Part shown: in pieces, positions 26,320-35,200 of the stretch
How positions within the stretch are numbered: position 1 is the stretch's first letter
How the letters are laid out: the number at the start of each line of letters is the position of its first letter
Source: Gammaproteobacteria bacterium
GTDB taxonomy: Bacteria > Pseudomonadota > Gammaproteobacteria > GRL18
Direction of reading: 5' to 3'
DNA length: 41,035 bases
Assembly (NCBI GenBank): GCA_026994225.1
Contig: JALWRI010000005.1
Location: 272,704 to 313,738 of the forward strand
Notes under the pieces: model-generated
Told to the model about the DNA's origin: nothing
Seen by the model: the letters and a program-made list of their open reading frames with translations, nothing else
Database searches by the model: none
Made by a program: the position numbers and the translations under genes

Positions 26320-27948
26320 TTACTCCACAGTGAGCATTTTCATCACATAGCGTGCTATATTGGTATTATTCTTTTGTAGTAAGGTAATTATCTGCTGATA
26401 GTTTTTATCGCCAGGATGGTATTTACCAGCACGTAATTGTACATATCCATTTGGAGGTTGCTTAAATCCTAATGCGATAAGATAATCCACTCCTTCTGGA
26501 GGACTAATTAGTAAATCTTTAATCACTACTGGCTGATAAGCTGGTATTTGTTTTACTTCTTCATCTGTTAAGGGGTATAACACTTTAATATTTCCTTCCA
26601 TTGATACCGACACTACCAATAAATATATATCCTGCTCGGCAACGATAGCAAAATCATGTACTTCACCAATGGTAAAAGTTTCCCCTTGTTGATCCTCTAC
26701 AGACCATATTTTTATTTGAAATTGCTGCTCAGTATTAATCTGCCGTAATATTTTTTGTAACCAAAGTTGTTGTTGTAAAATGGCATACAATGCTTGCTCT
26801 GTCGTTGCTACTGCTATCATATCACCTTGACGACTCAGTAATTGATAGCTAGTTTTATTTTGCTTTTTTTGTACAATAAAATCTGCATTATCGTGTACTA
26901 GCTGTAATTGCTTTTGTGCTACTAACTTTTTTTTCAATAACGGAAATTCACCCTGTAATTTTAATCCTAACCAATAATTATTATTATCTACACCTAAACG
27001 TGCTTTACCAGGAAATACCTTACGTTTTAATAAGCTATCTTGTGCATACAATAGTTGCGGCGTTTGCATATAATTTTGATAACTTAAATAGCGTTTTAAA
27101 GCACTAAAAAATTCCCAATTACTAATTATTTTATCATGATTACTATCTACTGCTAACTTACCGGATAAAATACGTAATATACCATCTGTTAATGCACCAT
27201 GTGGTTTATTATCAATAGTTCTAAATGTATTTAATTCATCAACTGCTTTTTCCTTTTCACTTGCTGCAGAAACAAAGATTACTTGTTGATATGGATACAA
27301 GGCTTCTTTTTTACTTGTAGGCAATAATTTTGCTGGGGTATCTATATAGGATAAACCTAAATCAATATGTCGATAAGCAATATGTGCTTGATTACCTTGC
27401 TGTGTTGCATATTTCCCGCGCACAGTATTACCAGAAAAACAGGCATCAATGACAACTAATACATCTACTTTTTTATTATCAAACTGTTTAAATAATGGTC
27501 GTAAATCCCGTTTTCCAATCAGCAAGCCTTGTAACATTTTGCTTCGATCTTGCTGACTTTTAAAATCACTGGGTACTAATGCGCCACTTCCATCAGGTAC
27601 GGGTAACTGTAAGCGTTCATCATATAAGCTAGTACCGTGTCCAGAAAAATATAGCAAGACAAAATCACCTTTTGTGCTTTGTGCTAATAATCGCTCCATC
27701 TGCTGCAAGATATTGTTACGTTTTGCTTCTTTATCTTGTAGTAAGGTAATATTCTTTGCAGTAAATTGCCAATATGCTAATAATATTTGCTGTAATGCTT
27801 GCACATCATATTGTGGCCCTTGTAAATCTTTAATGGCTGCATCTTGATAATCACTAATTCCTATTAATAACGCTCTATTAACCGCCACACTTTGCATGGC
27901 AAAAATTAATCCAGTCGTAAATAGTAATAAGCGTAAAAATGCTGTCAT
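26320..27948 (-). CDS. Exported caspase-like (C14) peptidase with a DUF4384-like C-terminal domain
   Basis: The 542-residue protein starts with an apparent signal peptide (FLRLLLFTTGLIFAMQSVA), then a caspase-like fold: NRALLIGISDYQDAAIKDLQGPQYDVQAL, the catalytic His motif VLLYFSGHGTS (H104) and the catalytic Cys motif VLVVIDACFSGN (C170). The dyad is intact, so the enzyme is probably active. The C-terminal third has a DUF4384-like pattern (FTIGEVHDFAIVAEQDIYLLVVSVSMEGNIKVLYPLTDE). Bacterial members usually cut after Arg or Lys. Its ATG overlaps the dapF stop (ATGA), so its translation is probably coupled to dapF. Sigma and anti-sigma genes follow directly. If exported, it could act on the periplasmic domain of the anti-sigma factor; this is inference. 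Confidence 0.88.
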   Translation of the reverse strand: MTAFLRLLLFTTGLIFAMQSVAVNRALLIGISDYQDAAIKDLQGPQYDVQALQQILLAYWQFTAKNITLLQDKEAKRNNILQQMERLLAQSTKGDFVLLYFSGHGTSLYDERLQLPVPDGSGALVPSDFKSQQDRSKMLQGLLIGKRDLRPLFKQFDNKKVDVLVVIDACFSGNTVRGKYATQQGNQAHIAYRHIDLGLSYIDTPAKLLPTSKKEALYPYQQVIFVSAASEKEKAVDELNTFRTIDNKPHGALTDGILRILSGKLAVDSNHDKIISNWEFFSALKRYLSYQNYMQTPQLLYAQDSLLKRKVFPGKARLGVDNNNYWLGLKLQGEFPLLKKKLVAQKQLQLVHDNADFIVQKKQNKTSYQLLSRQGDMIAVATTEQALYAILQQQLWLQKILRQINTEQQFQIKIWSVEDQQGETFTIGEVHDFAIVAEQDIYLLVVSVSMEGNIKVLYPLTDEEVKQIPAYQPVVIKDLLISPPEGVDYLIALGFKQPPNGYVQLRAGKYHPGDKNYQQIITLLQKNNTNIARYVMKMLTVE

Positions 27949-28775
27949 AATGTAATATATCCATCAAAAACAAAACTTGCTGAACCAATCATATAAACCT
28001 CTTTTCCTTGCCACATAATATCTAATTTTCCACCAGATAATTGTACCTCTACCATCGTATCTAATAACCCTTGTTCTATACCAGCTACTGCCGCAGCACA
28101 AGCCCCCGTTCCACAGGCCTGTGTTTCTCCTGCCCCTCGTTCAAATACCCGTAACTGAATATGTTGTCTGTCTATCACTTGCATAAATCCAACATTCACC
28201 CGTTGTGGAAAAGCAGCATGGGATTCTAACCATCCACCCCATTGTGCTATTGGTGTAGTATTAATATCTGCAACATGAATTACAATATGAGGATTTCCCA
28301 TCGATACGGGAGTAAAGACCAATTTTTTACCATCAAGTTCCAAATAATAGCTATTACCTATTGCTGGCGTAACAGGATTAAATGGCAAACTGGCAGGGGA
28401 AAATTGTGGTTTTCCCATATTTACCTTCACTTTATTGCCTTCAACAAGATATAAAGTAATCACGCCACTATGGGTTTCAACCAAAATAGTACTTTTATTT
28501 GTTAATCCCCGCTCAGACACAAATCGGGCAAAACAACGTGCGCCATTCCCACATTGTTCGACTTCACTACCATCAGCATTAAAAATACGGTAACGAAAAT
28601 CAATATCAGGATGCTGACTTGCTTCAACCAATAATAGTTGATCACAACCTATACCACGATGTCTATCCGCAAGATAACGTATCTGCTCACAGGATAATGT
28701 AACTGTCTGTGAGATAGCATCAATGACAACAAAGTCATTCCCCAAGCCATGCATTTTAGTAAAGTTTAGTTCCAC
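27945..28775 (-). CDS. dapF: Diaminopimelate epimerase
   Basis: DapF converts LL- to meso-diaminopimelate, for lysine and peptidoglycan synthesis, in the cytosol. The 276 residues are a normal length. The two catalytic cysteines are present: C75 (EQCGNGARC) and C221 (ETQACGTGACAAA). The N-terminus FTKMHGLGNDFVVID is typical, and ADRHRGIGCDQLL also matches. It lies 82 bp after a helical protein of unknown function and overlaps the caspase-like gene by 4 bp, an uncommon neighbour for dapF. Confidence 0.97.
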   Translation of the reverse strand: MELNFTKMHGLGNDFVVIDAISQTVTLSCEQIRYLADRHRGIGCDQLLLVEASQHPDIDFRYRIFNADGSEVEQCGNGARCFARFVSERGLTNKSTILVETHSGVITLYLVEGNKVKVNMGKPQFSPASLPFNPVTPAIGNSYYLELDGKKLVFTPVSMGNPHIVIHVADINTTPIAQWGGWLESHAAFPQRVNVGFMQVIDRQHIQLRVFERGAGETQACGTGACAAAVAGIEQGLLDTMVEVQLSGGKLDIMWQGKEVYMIGSASFVFDGYITL

Positions 28776-28857
28776 TAGCCATTCCTAATGTATATCTAGT
28801 ATTGTGTTTGTTATATATCTATTATTAAACGATGACGGATACATACCATACCCATTA

Positions 28858-29415
28858 TTATTGGGAATTTAACTTATGTAATTCATCAATAATATCACTA
28901 ATGAGCTTTTTCCCCTTTTCATCCATCCCCCGTGTTAGTATTTTTATTTCCCATTCTCCTTGTACTAAATACCGCAAAGCCCCCCCTAATTGACGCATAG
29001 AGCCTTCTGTTTGAGTCATTTGTTCTGCCATATCTGCTAATACTTGTAAGGCACTTGCATCGCCTTTACGTGCTACATCTATCATTGCAGCCAAACTTGG
29101 AGCTGCCATATTAGCATCTCTTTGTTGGGTCATATCGGGCAAACTTTCGGGATTCTGTATACCTTCTAAAATTGCTCGAATAATAACATAATCTTCTTCA
29201 TCAAGTTGTTTTAATAATTGGCTACCACGTTGTCCAGCAAGTATTTTACGAATACGTTGTACCAATACTTTCCAACCGTTTTTTTCAGCACTTTGTAAGG
29301 CTGGCTCTAATTCTGCTATTTTTGTCACATCTCCACACGCCATCACTACATGATGAATTAATTTTGCATGGGTTAACGTAATTTGTTGTACTTTGTTAGG
29401 TAACATTTTTTTCAT
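28858..29415 (-). CDS. Helical cytosolic protein of unknown function
   Basis: A 185-residue protein with no signal peptide or membrane segment and a sequence that looks almost entirely alpha-helical. Notable parts are VQRIRKILAGQRGSQLLKQLDEEDYVIIRAILEGIQNPESLP and a helix-repeat-like stretch, ALQVLADMAEQMTQTEGSMRQLGGALRYLVQGEWE. GAGGGA lies just before the ATG, so the start is well supported. It precedes dapF by 82 bp and may head the operon that includes the caspase-sigma module. I do not recognise a family. Confidence 0.75.
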   Translation of the reverse strand: MKKMLPNKVQQITLTHAKLIHHVVMACGDVTKIAELEPALQSAEKNGWKVLVQRIRKILAGQRGSQLLKQLDEEDYVIIRAILEGIQNPESLPDMTQQRDANMAAPSLAAMIDVARKGDASALQVLADMAEQMTQTEGSMRQLGGALRYLVQGEWEIKILTRGMDEKGKKLISDIIDELHKLNSQ

Positions 29416-29458
29416 CTAAATCCCTCACTTTAAATATTCTCTAATCTAATCCGAAAGA

Positions 29459-29700
29459 TTGCCTGTTAAACGCTATGGTTGGCATTTTAACGATAACCAA
29501 GTTGTTGCCGTTGAAACCTTGAAAGTGAAAAAAATAATTAGAAATCCTCAACTTGCGAAACATATAGCGGATGTAAGTTGGGGTGAATTTGCTAGGCAGC
29601 TTGAATACAAAGCACAATGGGCAGATAGAACACTGATTAAAATTGACCAGTGGTATCTTTCTTCTAAACCTTGCCCCCTTTCTTTAGGAAGGGGAGTTGT
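29459..29700 (+). pseudogene. Fragment of an IS200/IS605-type TnpB (OrfB) gene
   Basis: The translated stretch VVAVETLKVKK..., LAKHIADVSWGEFARQLEYKAQWADRTLIKIDQWYLSSKPC matches the central-to-C-terminal part of TnpB/OrfB, where LAKSISDVSWGEF and SSKxCSxCG are typical. Only about 70 codons remain; a stop precedes it (29447-29449) and the zinc-finger and last RuvC parts are missing. A C/G-rich hairpin (CCCCTTTC-TTTA-GGAAGGGG, about 29669-29696) marks the break and may be part of the element's end. It is a decayed relic, not a functional nuclease. Confidence 0.8.
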
Positions 29701-29872
29701 CAAAGACTTGCATAATAGACTTTAATTCCTCTAAAATCGCTTTTTCAGTTGCATTATCGAGGTCTGCCAACTCTTCGATCGGTTCACCTTGTTCCATCCG
29801 TGAGATTACCTGTGTAACAAAAGTACATCCTTGATTACAAATTATTTCAACATAATCATCAATAGTCATCAT
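29684..29872 (-). CDS. Small protein of unknown function
   Basis: A 62-residue acidic protein: MMTIDDYVEIICNQGCTFVTQVISRMEQGEPIEELADLDNA, then EKAILEELKSIMQVF. The pattern of short helices looks like a genuine small conserved protein, with two Cys (in IICNQGC) that could bind metal or be a redox pair. The ATG at 29872 is used; a GTG at 29881 and an ATG at 29869 are alternatives, and no ribosome binding site is clear. Its end overlaps the TnpB relic. No family is recognised with certainty. Confidence 0.5.
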   Translation of the reverse strand: MMTIDDYVEIICNQGCTFVTQVISRMEQGEPIEELADLDNATEKAILEELKSIMQVFDNSPS

Positions 29873-29881
29873 ATTTAACAC

Positions 29882-30313
29882 ATTAAGTTATAACCACCCT
29901 GCAATGGTACAAATATTGCGTGAACAAGCACAAAAAGAAAGTATATCCACGTTATTACAAGATGGTATAGTAAAAGTTAGTGAACTACTCCCTTTAAACT
30001 GCAGGTTCTGAGTGAGCTTCCTGTGACCCGTTATCGCATTAGGTGATAAGCTCTCGTACCACACCTGCGCTGACAGGTATTATGGCAGGGAACGACTTTA
30101 CACAGACACAGGACTTTCACCCATTTTTCCAGATGCCTCAGCTTAGCACATAGCACTGATTGTTGAGCAATTCATATATTTACTACCTATGTTTCAGTTT
30201 GCTTATCGCACATTGGATATAGATTTAGCTCATAAAAAAAGTGTATCACATTATAATTACCCTGTGAATTAAGCGATGCGCTATCCATCTATAATATTTA
30301 ATTTGGGTGGAGA
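29882..30313. other. Gene-poor stretch of probable mobile-element debris
   Basis: A short plus-strand frame at 29905-30012 (MVQILREQAQKESISTLLQ...VSELLP) is open upstream and looks like the C-terminal tail of a lost gene. The stretch 30012-30155 resembles part of a group II intron on the minus strand (separate entry). From about 30156 to 30313 I see nothing. Confidence 0.4.
30012..30155 (-). mobile_element. Possible group II intron 5'-domain fragment
   Basis: Read on the minus strand, this non-coding stretch contains GGGTGAAAGTCCTGTG, then a structured middle with CACAGGAAGCTCACTC near its end. GGUGAAAGUCC followed by a distant GGAAGC segment resembles domain I of bacterial group II introns. 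No intron-encoded reverse transcriptase is present, so it would be a broken remnant. The identification is from memory of such sequences and is weak. Confidence 0.3.
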
Positions 30314-30389
30314 TGGTGGGCTGTGAGAGGCTCGAACTCTCGACCAATGGATTAAGAGTCCACTGCTCTACCAACTGAGCTAACAGCCC
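30314..30389 (-). tRNA. tRNA-Lys (anticodon CTT)
   Basis: The minus strand folds as a 76-nt cloverleaf: acceptor GGGCTGT/ACAGCCC, D arm TTAGCTCAGTTGGTAGAGC, anticodon loop CTCTTAA with anticodon CTT, and T arm GAGAGTTCGAGCCTCTC. CCA is encoded. It is the last tRNA of the four-gene cluster. Confidence 0.95.
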
Positions 30390-30409
30390 AAGGGAATAAT
30401 GAGTAAAAT

Positions 30410-30486
30410 TGGGGTGAACGATGGGGCTCGAACCCACGACAACAGGAATCACAATCCTGGGCTCTACCTACTGAGCTACGTTCACC
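30410..30486 (-). tRNA. tRNA-His (anticodon GTG)
   Basis: A 77-nt cloverleaf on the minus strand, with anticodon loop TTGTGAT (anticodon GTG) between CAGGA and TCCTG, T arm GTGGGTTCGAGCCCCAT and encoded CCA. The extra 5' G of tRNA-His (G-1, facing C73) is encoded at 30486. Confidence 0.95.
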
Positions 30487-30492
30487 ATAACC

Positions 30493-30569
30493 TGGCACGC
30501 CTGGCAGGATTCGAACCTGCTACCCTCGGCTTAGAAGGCCGATGCTCTATCCAAATGAGCTACAGGCGC
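30493..30569 (-). tRNA. tRNA-Arg (anticodon TCT)
   Basis: A 77-nt cloverleaf on the minus strand: acceptor GCGCCTG/CAGGCGT, anticodon loop CTTCTAA between TCGGC and GCCGA giving anticodon TCT, T arm GCAGGTTCGAATCCTGC, and encoded CCA. Confidence 0.95.
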
Positions 30570-30591
30570 AGATAACCTACGCCTAGATATT

Positions 30592-30668
30592 TGGTCGGGG
30601 TAGAGAGATTCGAACTCCCGACATCCTGCTCCCAAAGCAGGCGCGCTACCAGACTGCGCTATACCCCG
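30592..30668 (-). tRNA. tRNA-Pro (anticodon TGG)
   Basis: A 77-nt cloverleaf on the minus strand: acceptor CGGGGTA, anticodon loop TTTGGGA between CCTGC and GCAGG giving anticodon TGG, T arm with GTTCGAATC, and encoded CCA. First gene of the Pro-Arg-His-Lys cluster, spaced by about 6-23 bp, so probably one transcript. Confidence 0.95.
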
Positions 30669-30811
30669 TTGAAACTTACGTATATTTATTTATGTACAAG
30701 ATATTTTAAGGTAATAAAAAGAGTGTACTTTTTGATACCATCCAACTTGGAGTGCCTATTATATACAAAGTTATTAAAAATACAATACCTTTATGCCATA
30801 TTATACTAAAG

Positions 30812-30820
30812 TGCTAAAAT
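30812..30820 (+). promoter_or_regulatory. Putative extended -10 promoter for folD
   Basis: TGCTAAAAT is an extended -10 motif 33 bp before the folD start. It overlaps a small palindrome, TGCTA-AAA-TAGCA (30812-30824). No clear -35 is seen. Confidence 0.45.
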
Positions 30821-30852
30821 AGCATGTTTAATTATTTATTGAGAATTTCACT

Positions 30853-31713
30853 ATGACAGCACAAATTATTTCAGGGAAAGCAATAGCGCAACGTATTAAA
30901 GGACAGTTAAAGAAAAAAATTCAAGGTTATAAAGATATGCAAAGAGCTCCTGCCTTGTCTGTTATTCAAGTAGGGGATGATCCTGCATCAGCGGTTTATG
31001 TTAATAATAAAAAGAAAGCATGTGAGGAAGTGGGTATTGTTTCAACTACCTATAATCTGGATAAAATGGTATCGGAAGAAAAGTTAGTCAGTATGGTGGA
31101 AACACTCAATAATGATAAGAATGTAGATGGTATTTTAGTACAGTTACCACTTCCAGAACATTTAGATAGTAACGCTATCATTGAAGCTATTCATCCTGAT
31201 AAGGATGTGGATGGCTTTCATCCTTTTAATATTGGTCGACTTGCAGTAAAAATGCCTACATTAAGACCTTGCACACCAAAAGGCATCATTACTATGTTAC
31301 AAGATACTGATGTCAATTTAGTAGGGCTAGATGCGGTTATTATCGGTGCTTCCAATATTGTTGGCCGTCCAATGGCACTAGAATTATTAATGCAACGTTG
31401 TACTGTCACTGTTTGTCATAGTGCGACAAAAAATCTACAAGAAAAAGTAGCCCATGCGGATATTGTGGTAGCTGCAGTAGGAAAAGCACACTTTATACCT
31501 GGAACATGGATAAAAGAGGGAGCGATAGTGATTGATGTGGGGATTAATCGTTTACAAAATGGGAAGCTCGCTGGTGATGTAGATTTTCAATCAGCACAAC
31601 AAAAAGCTGCTTGGATAACACCTGTACCAGGTGGTGTAGGCCCTATGACAGTAGCCAGTTTGATGGAAAATACCTTGTATGCGTACGAACAACACATGAT
31701 AACGTTAAACTAA
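30853..31713 (+). CDS. folD: Bifunctional methylenetetrahydrofolate dehydrogenase/cyclohydrolase
   Basis: FolD converts 5,10-methylene-THF to 10-formyl-THF, in two steps and with NADP, in the cytosol. The 286-residue length is normal. Motifs seen are [14 protein letters not shown] with the catalytic Lys, [26 protein letters not shown], the nucleotide-binding [15 protein letters not shown] and [24 protein letters not shown] lies before the ATG. It stands alone between the tRNA cluster and rplY. Confidence 0.97.
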   Translation: MTAQIISGKAIAQRIKGQLKKKIQGYKDMQRAPALSVIQVGDDPASAVYVNNKKKACEEVGIVSTTYNLDKMVSEEKLVSMVETLNNDKNVDGILVQLPLPEHLDSNAIIEAIHPDKDVDGFHPFNIGRLAVKMPTLRPCTPKGIITMLQDTDVNLVGLDAVIIGASNIVGRPMALELLMQRCTVTVCHSATKNLQEKVAHADIVVAAVGKAHFIPGTWIKEGAIVIDVGINRLQNGKLAGDVDFQSAQQKAAWITPVPGGVGPMTVASLMENTLYAYEQHMITLN

Positions 31714-31739
31714 TAGAAAGGGATATACTTTTTTCTATT
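31712..31739 (+). terminator. Hairpin at the folD stop
   Basis: AATAGAAA (31712-31719) pairs with TTTCTATT (31732-31739), with a T-run inside the 3' arm. It overlaps the folD stop and the -35 of the next promoter. Weak as a terminator. Confidence 0.4.
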
Positions 31740-31766
31740 GACTTGTAAAGCTATCTATTAGATAAT
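31738..31766 (+). promoter_or_regulatory. Putative sigma70 promoter of rplY
   Basis: TTGACT (31738-31743) and GATAAT (31761-31766) are separated by exactly 17 bp, a near-consensus promoter. It would give a leader of about 85 nt before rplY, long enough for translational control; L25 is reported to autoregulate in E. coli. Confidence 0.65.
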
Positions 31767-31858
31767 TTCCAGCTTTAATTTTTAAATGCCTTGTAAGCTC
31801 GTCGTATTGGTAATTATGGGTGGTGGTAGGCGTCGTTTAGTTTTATTTGGAGTATAAA

Positions 31859-32161
31859 ATGCAAGAAAATTTTGAAATCAATGCGGTTGCCAGGAGTGCG
31901 ACAGGTACTTCTTCAAGTCGACGTTCTCGTCATACGGGTGTCATCCCTGGAATTATTTATGGGGGAAGTGATGCACCAACAATGATTGAACTCAATAGAA
32001 ATGAGTTAATTTGGCATCTGGGACATGATGAATTTTATTCTCATCCTTTGACAGTAAAAATGGATGATGGAAATACGATTCAAGTAACATTAAAAGATTT
32101 ACAGTGTCATCCTGCTAATTCACAACCTTTGCATGTAGATTTTATGCGGATAAGTGCCTAA
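31859..32161 (+). CDS. rplY: 50S ribosomal protein L25, short form
   Basis: L25 binds 5S rRNA in the large subunit. The 100-residue product has only the 5S-binding domain: FEINAVARSATGTSSSRRSRHTGVIPGIIYGG at the N-terminus, ending LKDLQCHPANSQPLHVDFMRIS. The longer Ctc-type C-terminal domain found in many other bacteria is missing, and pth, a common neighbour, does not follow. The ATG at 31859 is chosen over a TTG at 31847 because GGAG (31849-31852) lies 6 bp before it. Confidence 0.95.
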   Translation: MQENFEINAVARSATGTSSSRRSRHTGVIPGIIYGGSDAPTMIELNRNELIWHLGHDEFYSHPLTVKMDDGNTIQVTLKDLQCHPANSQPLHVDFMRISA

Positions 32162-32176
32162 ATTATAGATAGCAAT

Positions 32177-32212
32177 CAACCCTCTTACTGTATATCAATA
32201 AGGGGGTTGTTT
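32177..32212 (+). terminator. Probable terminator after rplY
   Basis: CAACCCTCTTA (32177-32187) pairs with TAAGGGGGTTG (32199-32209), with one G-T pair, followed by TTTG. It lies 15 bp after the rplY stop and could also serve the converging kinase gene. Confidence 0.7.
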
Positions 32213-32235
32213 GACAGTTTTCCCAGACCAAATGT

Positions 32236-35200
32236 TTAATATGGCAGCTGAATAATAAATTTTGCCCCTTTTCCCTTGCCATCACTTTCTGCCAATAAAA
32301 TACCACCTATCCGGTTAATATAAGTACCACTAAGGTGTAGACCTGTACCATTTGCAGCGTTTTTTGTTGTAAAACCATAATTAAATAAGGTCTCATGCGT
32401 TGCTTTTTCAAATCCACAGCCGTTATCTTGAAAATAAATTTGTATATAAGTATTACTTTCCTTCTCTATAGATTCGCTTACAATCGTTAATGTACGTCTT
32501 GCTAATTCTGTTTCTGTCATTGCTTCACACGCATTTTTTATAATATGCATAAAAACCTGCACAATCTGATACCTTACGCAGATGTAATCAGGTAGAGAGG
32601 AAAAATGTGTAATAATCTTAACCTGGTATTTTGCTACACTATCTTCTATCATTTGAATACTATCTTTTAGTACACTATTTATATCCAAAGATTCCGTAAA
32701 ATCCTCAGCATTAGTGTATTTTGCTTGTAAATGCAATATCTCCTCAATCACATTAATTTGCTTTGTAATATCGGTTAAATTCGTTTCTAATTGCTGATAT
32801 TCATTCTCTAAACTTTCTGGTACTAATTGAACAATTTTACTGAAACGGTTTTTATCCACTTTTTCCGATGGCATTATCATGTTCTTGATAGTATCGAAAA
32901 TAGTAATGATTTTTTTACGTAAAAGGCTTTGTTGAATAAGGGTTAAACTAATTTGTGTGGTAATTTTAAGCGGTGTGATGGCATTGCCAATAGTATGCAT
33001 GATACCTTGAGCAATTTCGGCCATACCGGCTTGTCTTGAACGGTCTATTAATTCTTCTTGAGCCATCTTTAAGGCCTTTGTACGTTCTGTTACTTTTGCT
33101 TCCAGATTTTCATAAAGAAGGGCATTTTCAATGGAAATAGCAGCTTGAGTTGCTAATAAGCCTAGTAGTTGTAAACGACTATGATGAAATGCATTACTTA
33201 ATATGTTATTTTCCAGATAAATTAAACCTAATAAACGGGATTGAGAACAGATAGGATGACAAAGCACTGATTTAACCTGTGTATTTTTAAAATACGGATC
33301 ATCAATACAATATTCTGTACTATATATAGCGTTATCTATTATAAGCGAACGGCGATTATCTATCACCTGTTTAAGTAATAATTGAGGTAACTGTTGGTAA
33401 TTATCAAGTAAAATATGTGATAGGCAATGTGTATTACTGTCAACATTACTTTCTCCTACGATATGCCATTTTTCTTCATCTTGTAATAATAATACACAAC
33501 GCCTCGCTCCTGTATTTTCCATTACTAAATCTAACATATTGAGTAATAATTGTTTGAGAGATAACTCACTAGATAAGGCTTGAGTTGCCTTAAATAAGGT
33601 ATCCATATCAAAATTGACTGCAACATCAGAACCCGAGCCAGAATGTGAAACAGCTACTAATTTTTCGGCTTGTATCGTCGTTAATAATTCTGGATAACGT
33701 TGTATTAAATCATCGACTTTTCTTTTAGCACCCCAATGAGAATAGGCATAGTAGGCTTTATGCATATAGGCTTCAGCATTGGTGTATTGCTGATATTGTA
33801 AATAAAAAAGAGCGACTAACTCATTAGCTAATGCTTCTTCTTGTATATATTTATTTACTTTCGCTCCTTGTATTGCCTGATCATAATATTCCATAGCATC
33901 TATGCGTTCACCCTTCACTCGGCAATACTCAGCAGCTATTAATGCCCATTTATGTTGAAAATTCATCGGTGCATGTTTGGCATAATAGGCCATTTTTTGT
34001 TTATTGTTTTCGATAAGTATATCAATTTTTTGTTGCTCAGATAGAGACTGCTCAGTATAATATTTAAGCATAAATAAGGATTGATAAAAATAAAAGAGGG
34101 GAGCGCAATATAGCCCATAGGATTGATTAATATATATTTTTAATAAGGATAAGGCTTGTTGTGCATACTCTTTATCAGAAAACAAATACCCTAATATTAA
34201 TTGATGTATAGCAAGAAAAAAGACAGAGATAGATTCATTATTATCCTGATAACGTTGCAAAGATAATTCTTCATTATAATATTCTCCGTTTAATCTTTTG
34301 CTTTGCGTTGTTTTTCCCAATAAATTAGCAACCAACTGACAAACTATACGATGCCATTCCAAAGGAATATGTAAGGCATTATGAGTAAGATATTTATCAT
34401 ATTGTTGCAGCTTCTTATACAATGCAAAAAGTTCCATACCCATATAAAAACTATATAATCCACACCAAAAAACAGCCGCTCCTGAGAAATACATATCACC
34501 TACTTCACGTCCTACTAATATGGTTTCTTCCATGGCTTGCACACTATCTTTCAATGCTTTTTTATAACACAGTGCTACATACACAGCTACTTGTACTATT
34601 GCTTTTTTTTCTTTTGCTTTTAGCAGTTCTAATAATTGCAACGATAATTCAAAAAAAGGATAACCCCTTTCAATATCATTATATTCACCAGATAAAATAT
34701 ACCCATAGGCTGCATAACTATGAATAGCCTCTGCACTATTACCATGTATAACAGTCAATTCTAGGATTTTAAAACGGCTTAAAATATATAATTCATGATT
34801 ATTTATACGTAAAGCAGGAGTAAGTGCAGTTAAAATACTGACAATACCTAAAGCCTTCTTGTCTGTCATAACAGGTAAATGAAGTAATACATTGAGTGAT
34901 TTTTTTGCTAATTTAAGTTGTATAGATTGCAATGTTGTATCTACATCTTTTTTATTTGGATGGGCTGGAAAGTATATACCTAAATGTTGTAAAAATTGTA
35001 GTCCATAGGTAATAGCTTTTTGTATTTTTTTTTGTGCTATAAAAGATAGAATAATAAAACGATGAATAATAATTTGCTTAAAGGGATCAGAAAGAGTAGT
35101 TAATACCTTCTTGCTAAGAGTATGTACTTGCTCAAAATCGTTTAATAAGTAACTGCTTTCAATAAGGCCTAAGGATAAATTTAATTTTAATTCAGTGTAA

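Noticed and set aside
29459-29700. Active RNA-guided TnpB nuclease
   Set aside because: Only about 70 codons remain and catalytic parts and the zinc finger are missing.
30246-30452. Minus-strand frame of 68 codons
   Set aside because: It is a read-through of the tRNA-Lys and tRNA-His genes.
30591-30809. Plus-strand frame of 72 codons
   Set aside because: It begins antisense to tRNA-Pro, a common false gene call (starts MVGVERFELPTS).
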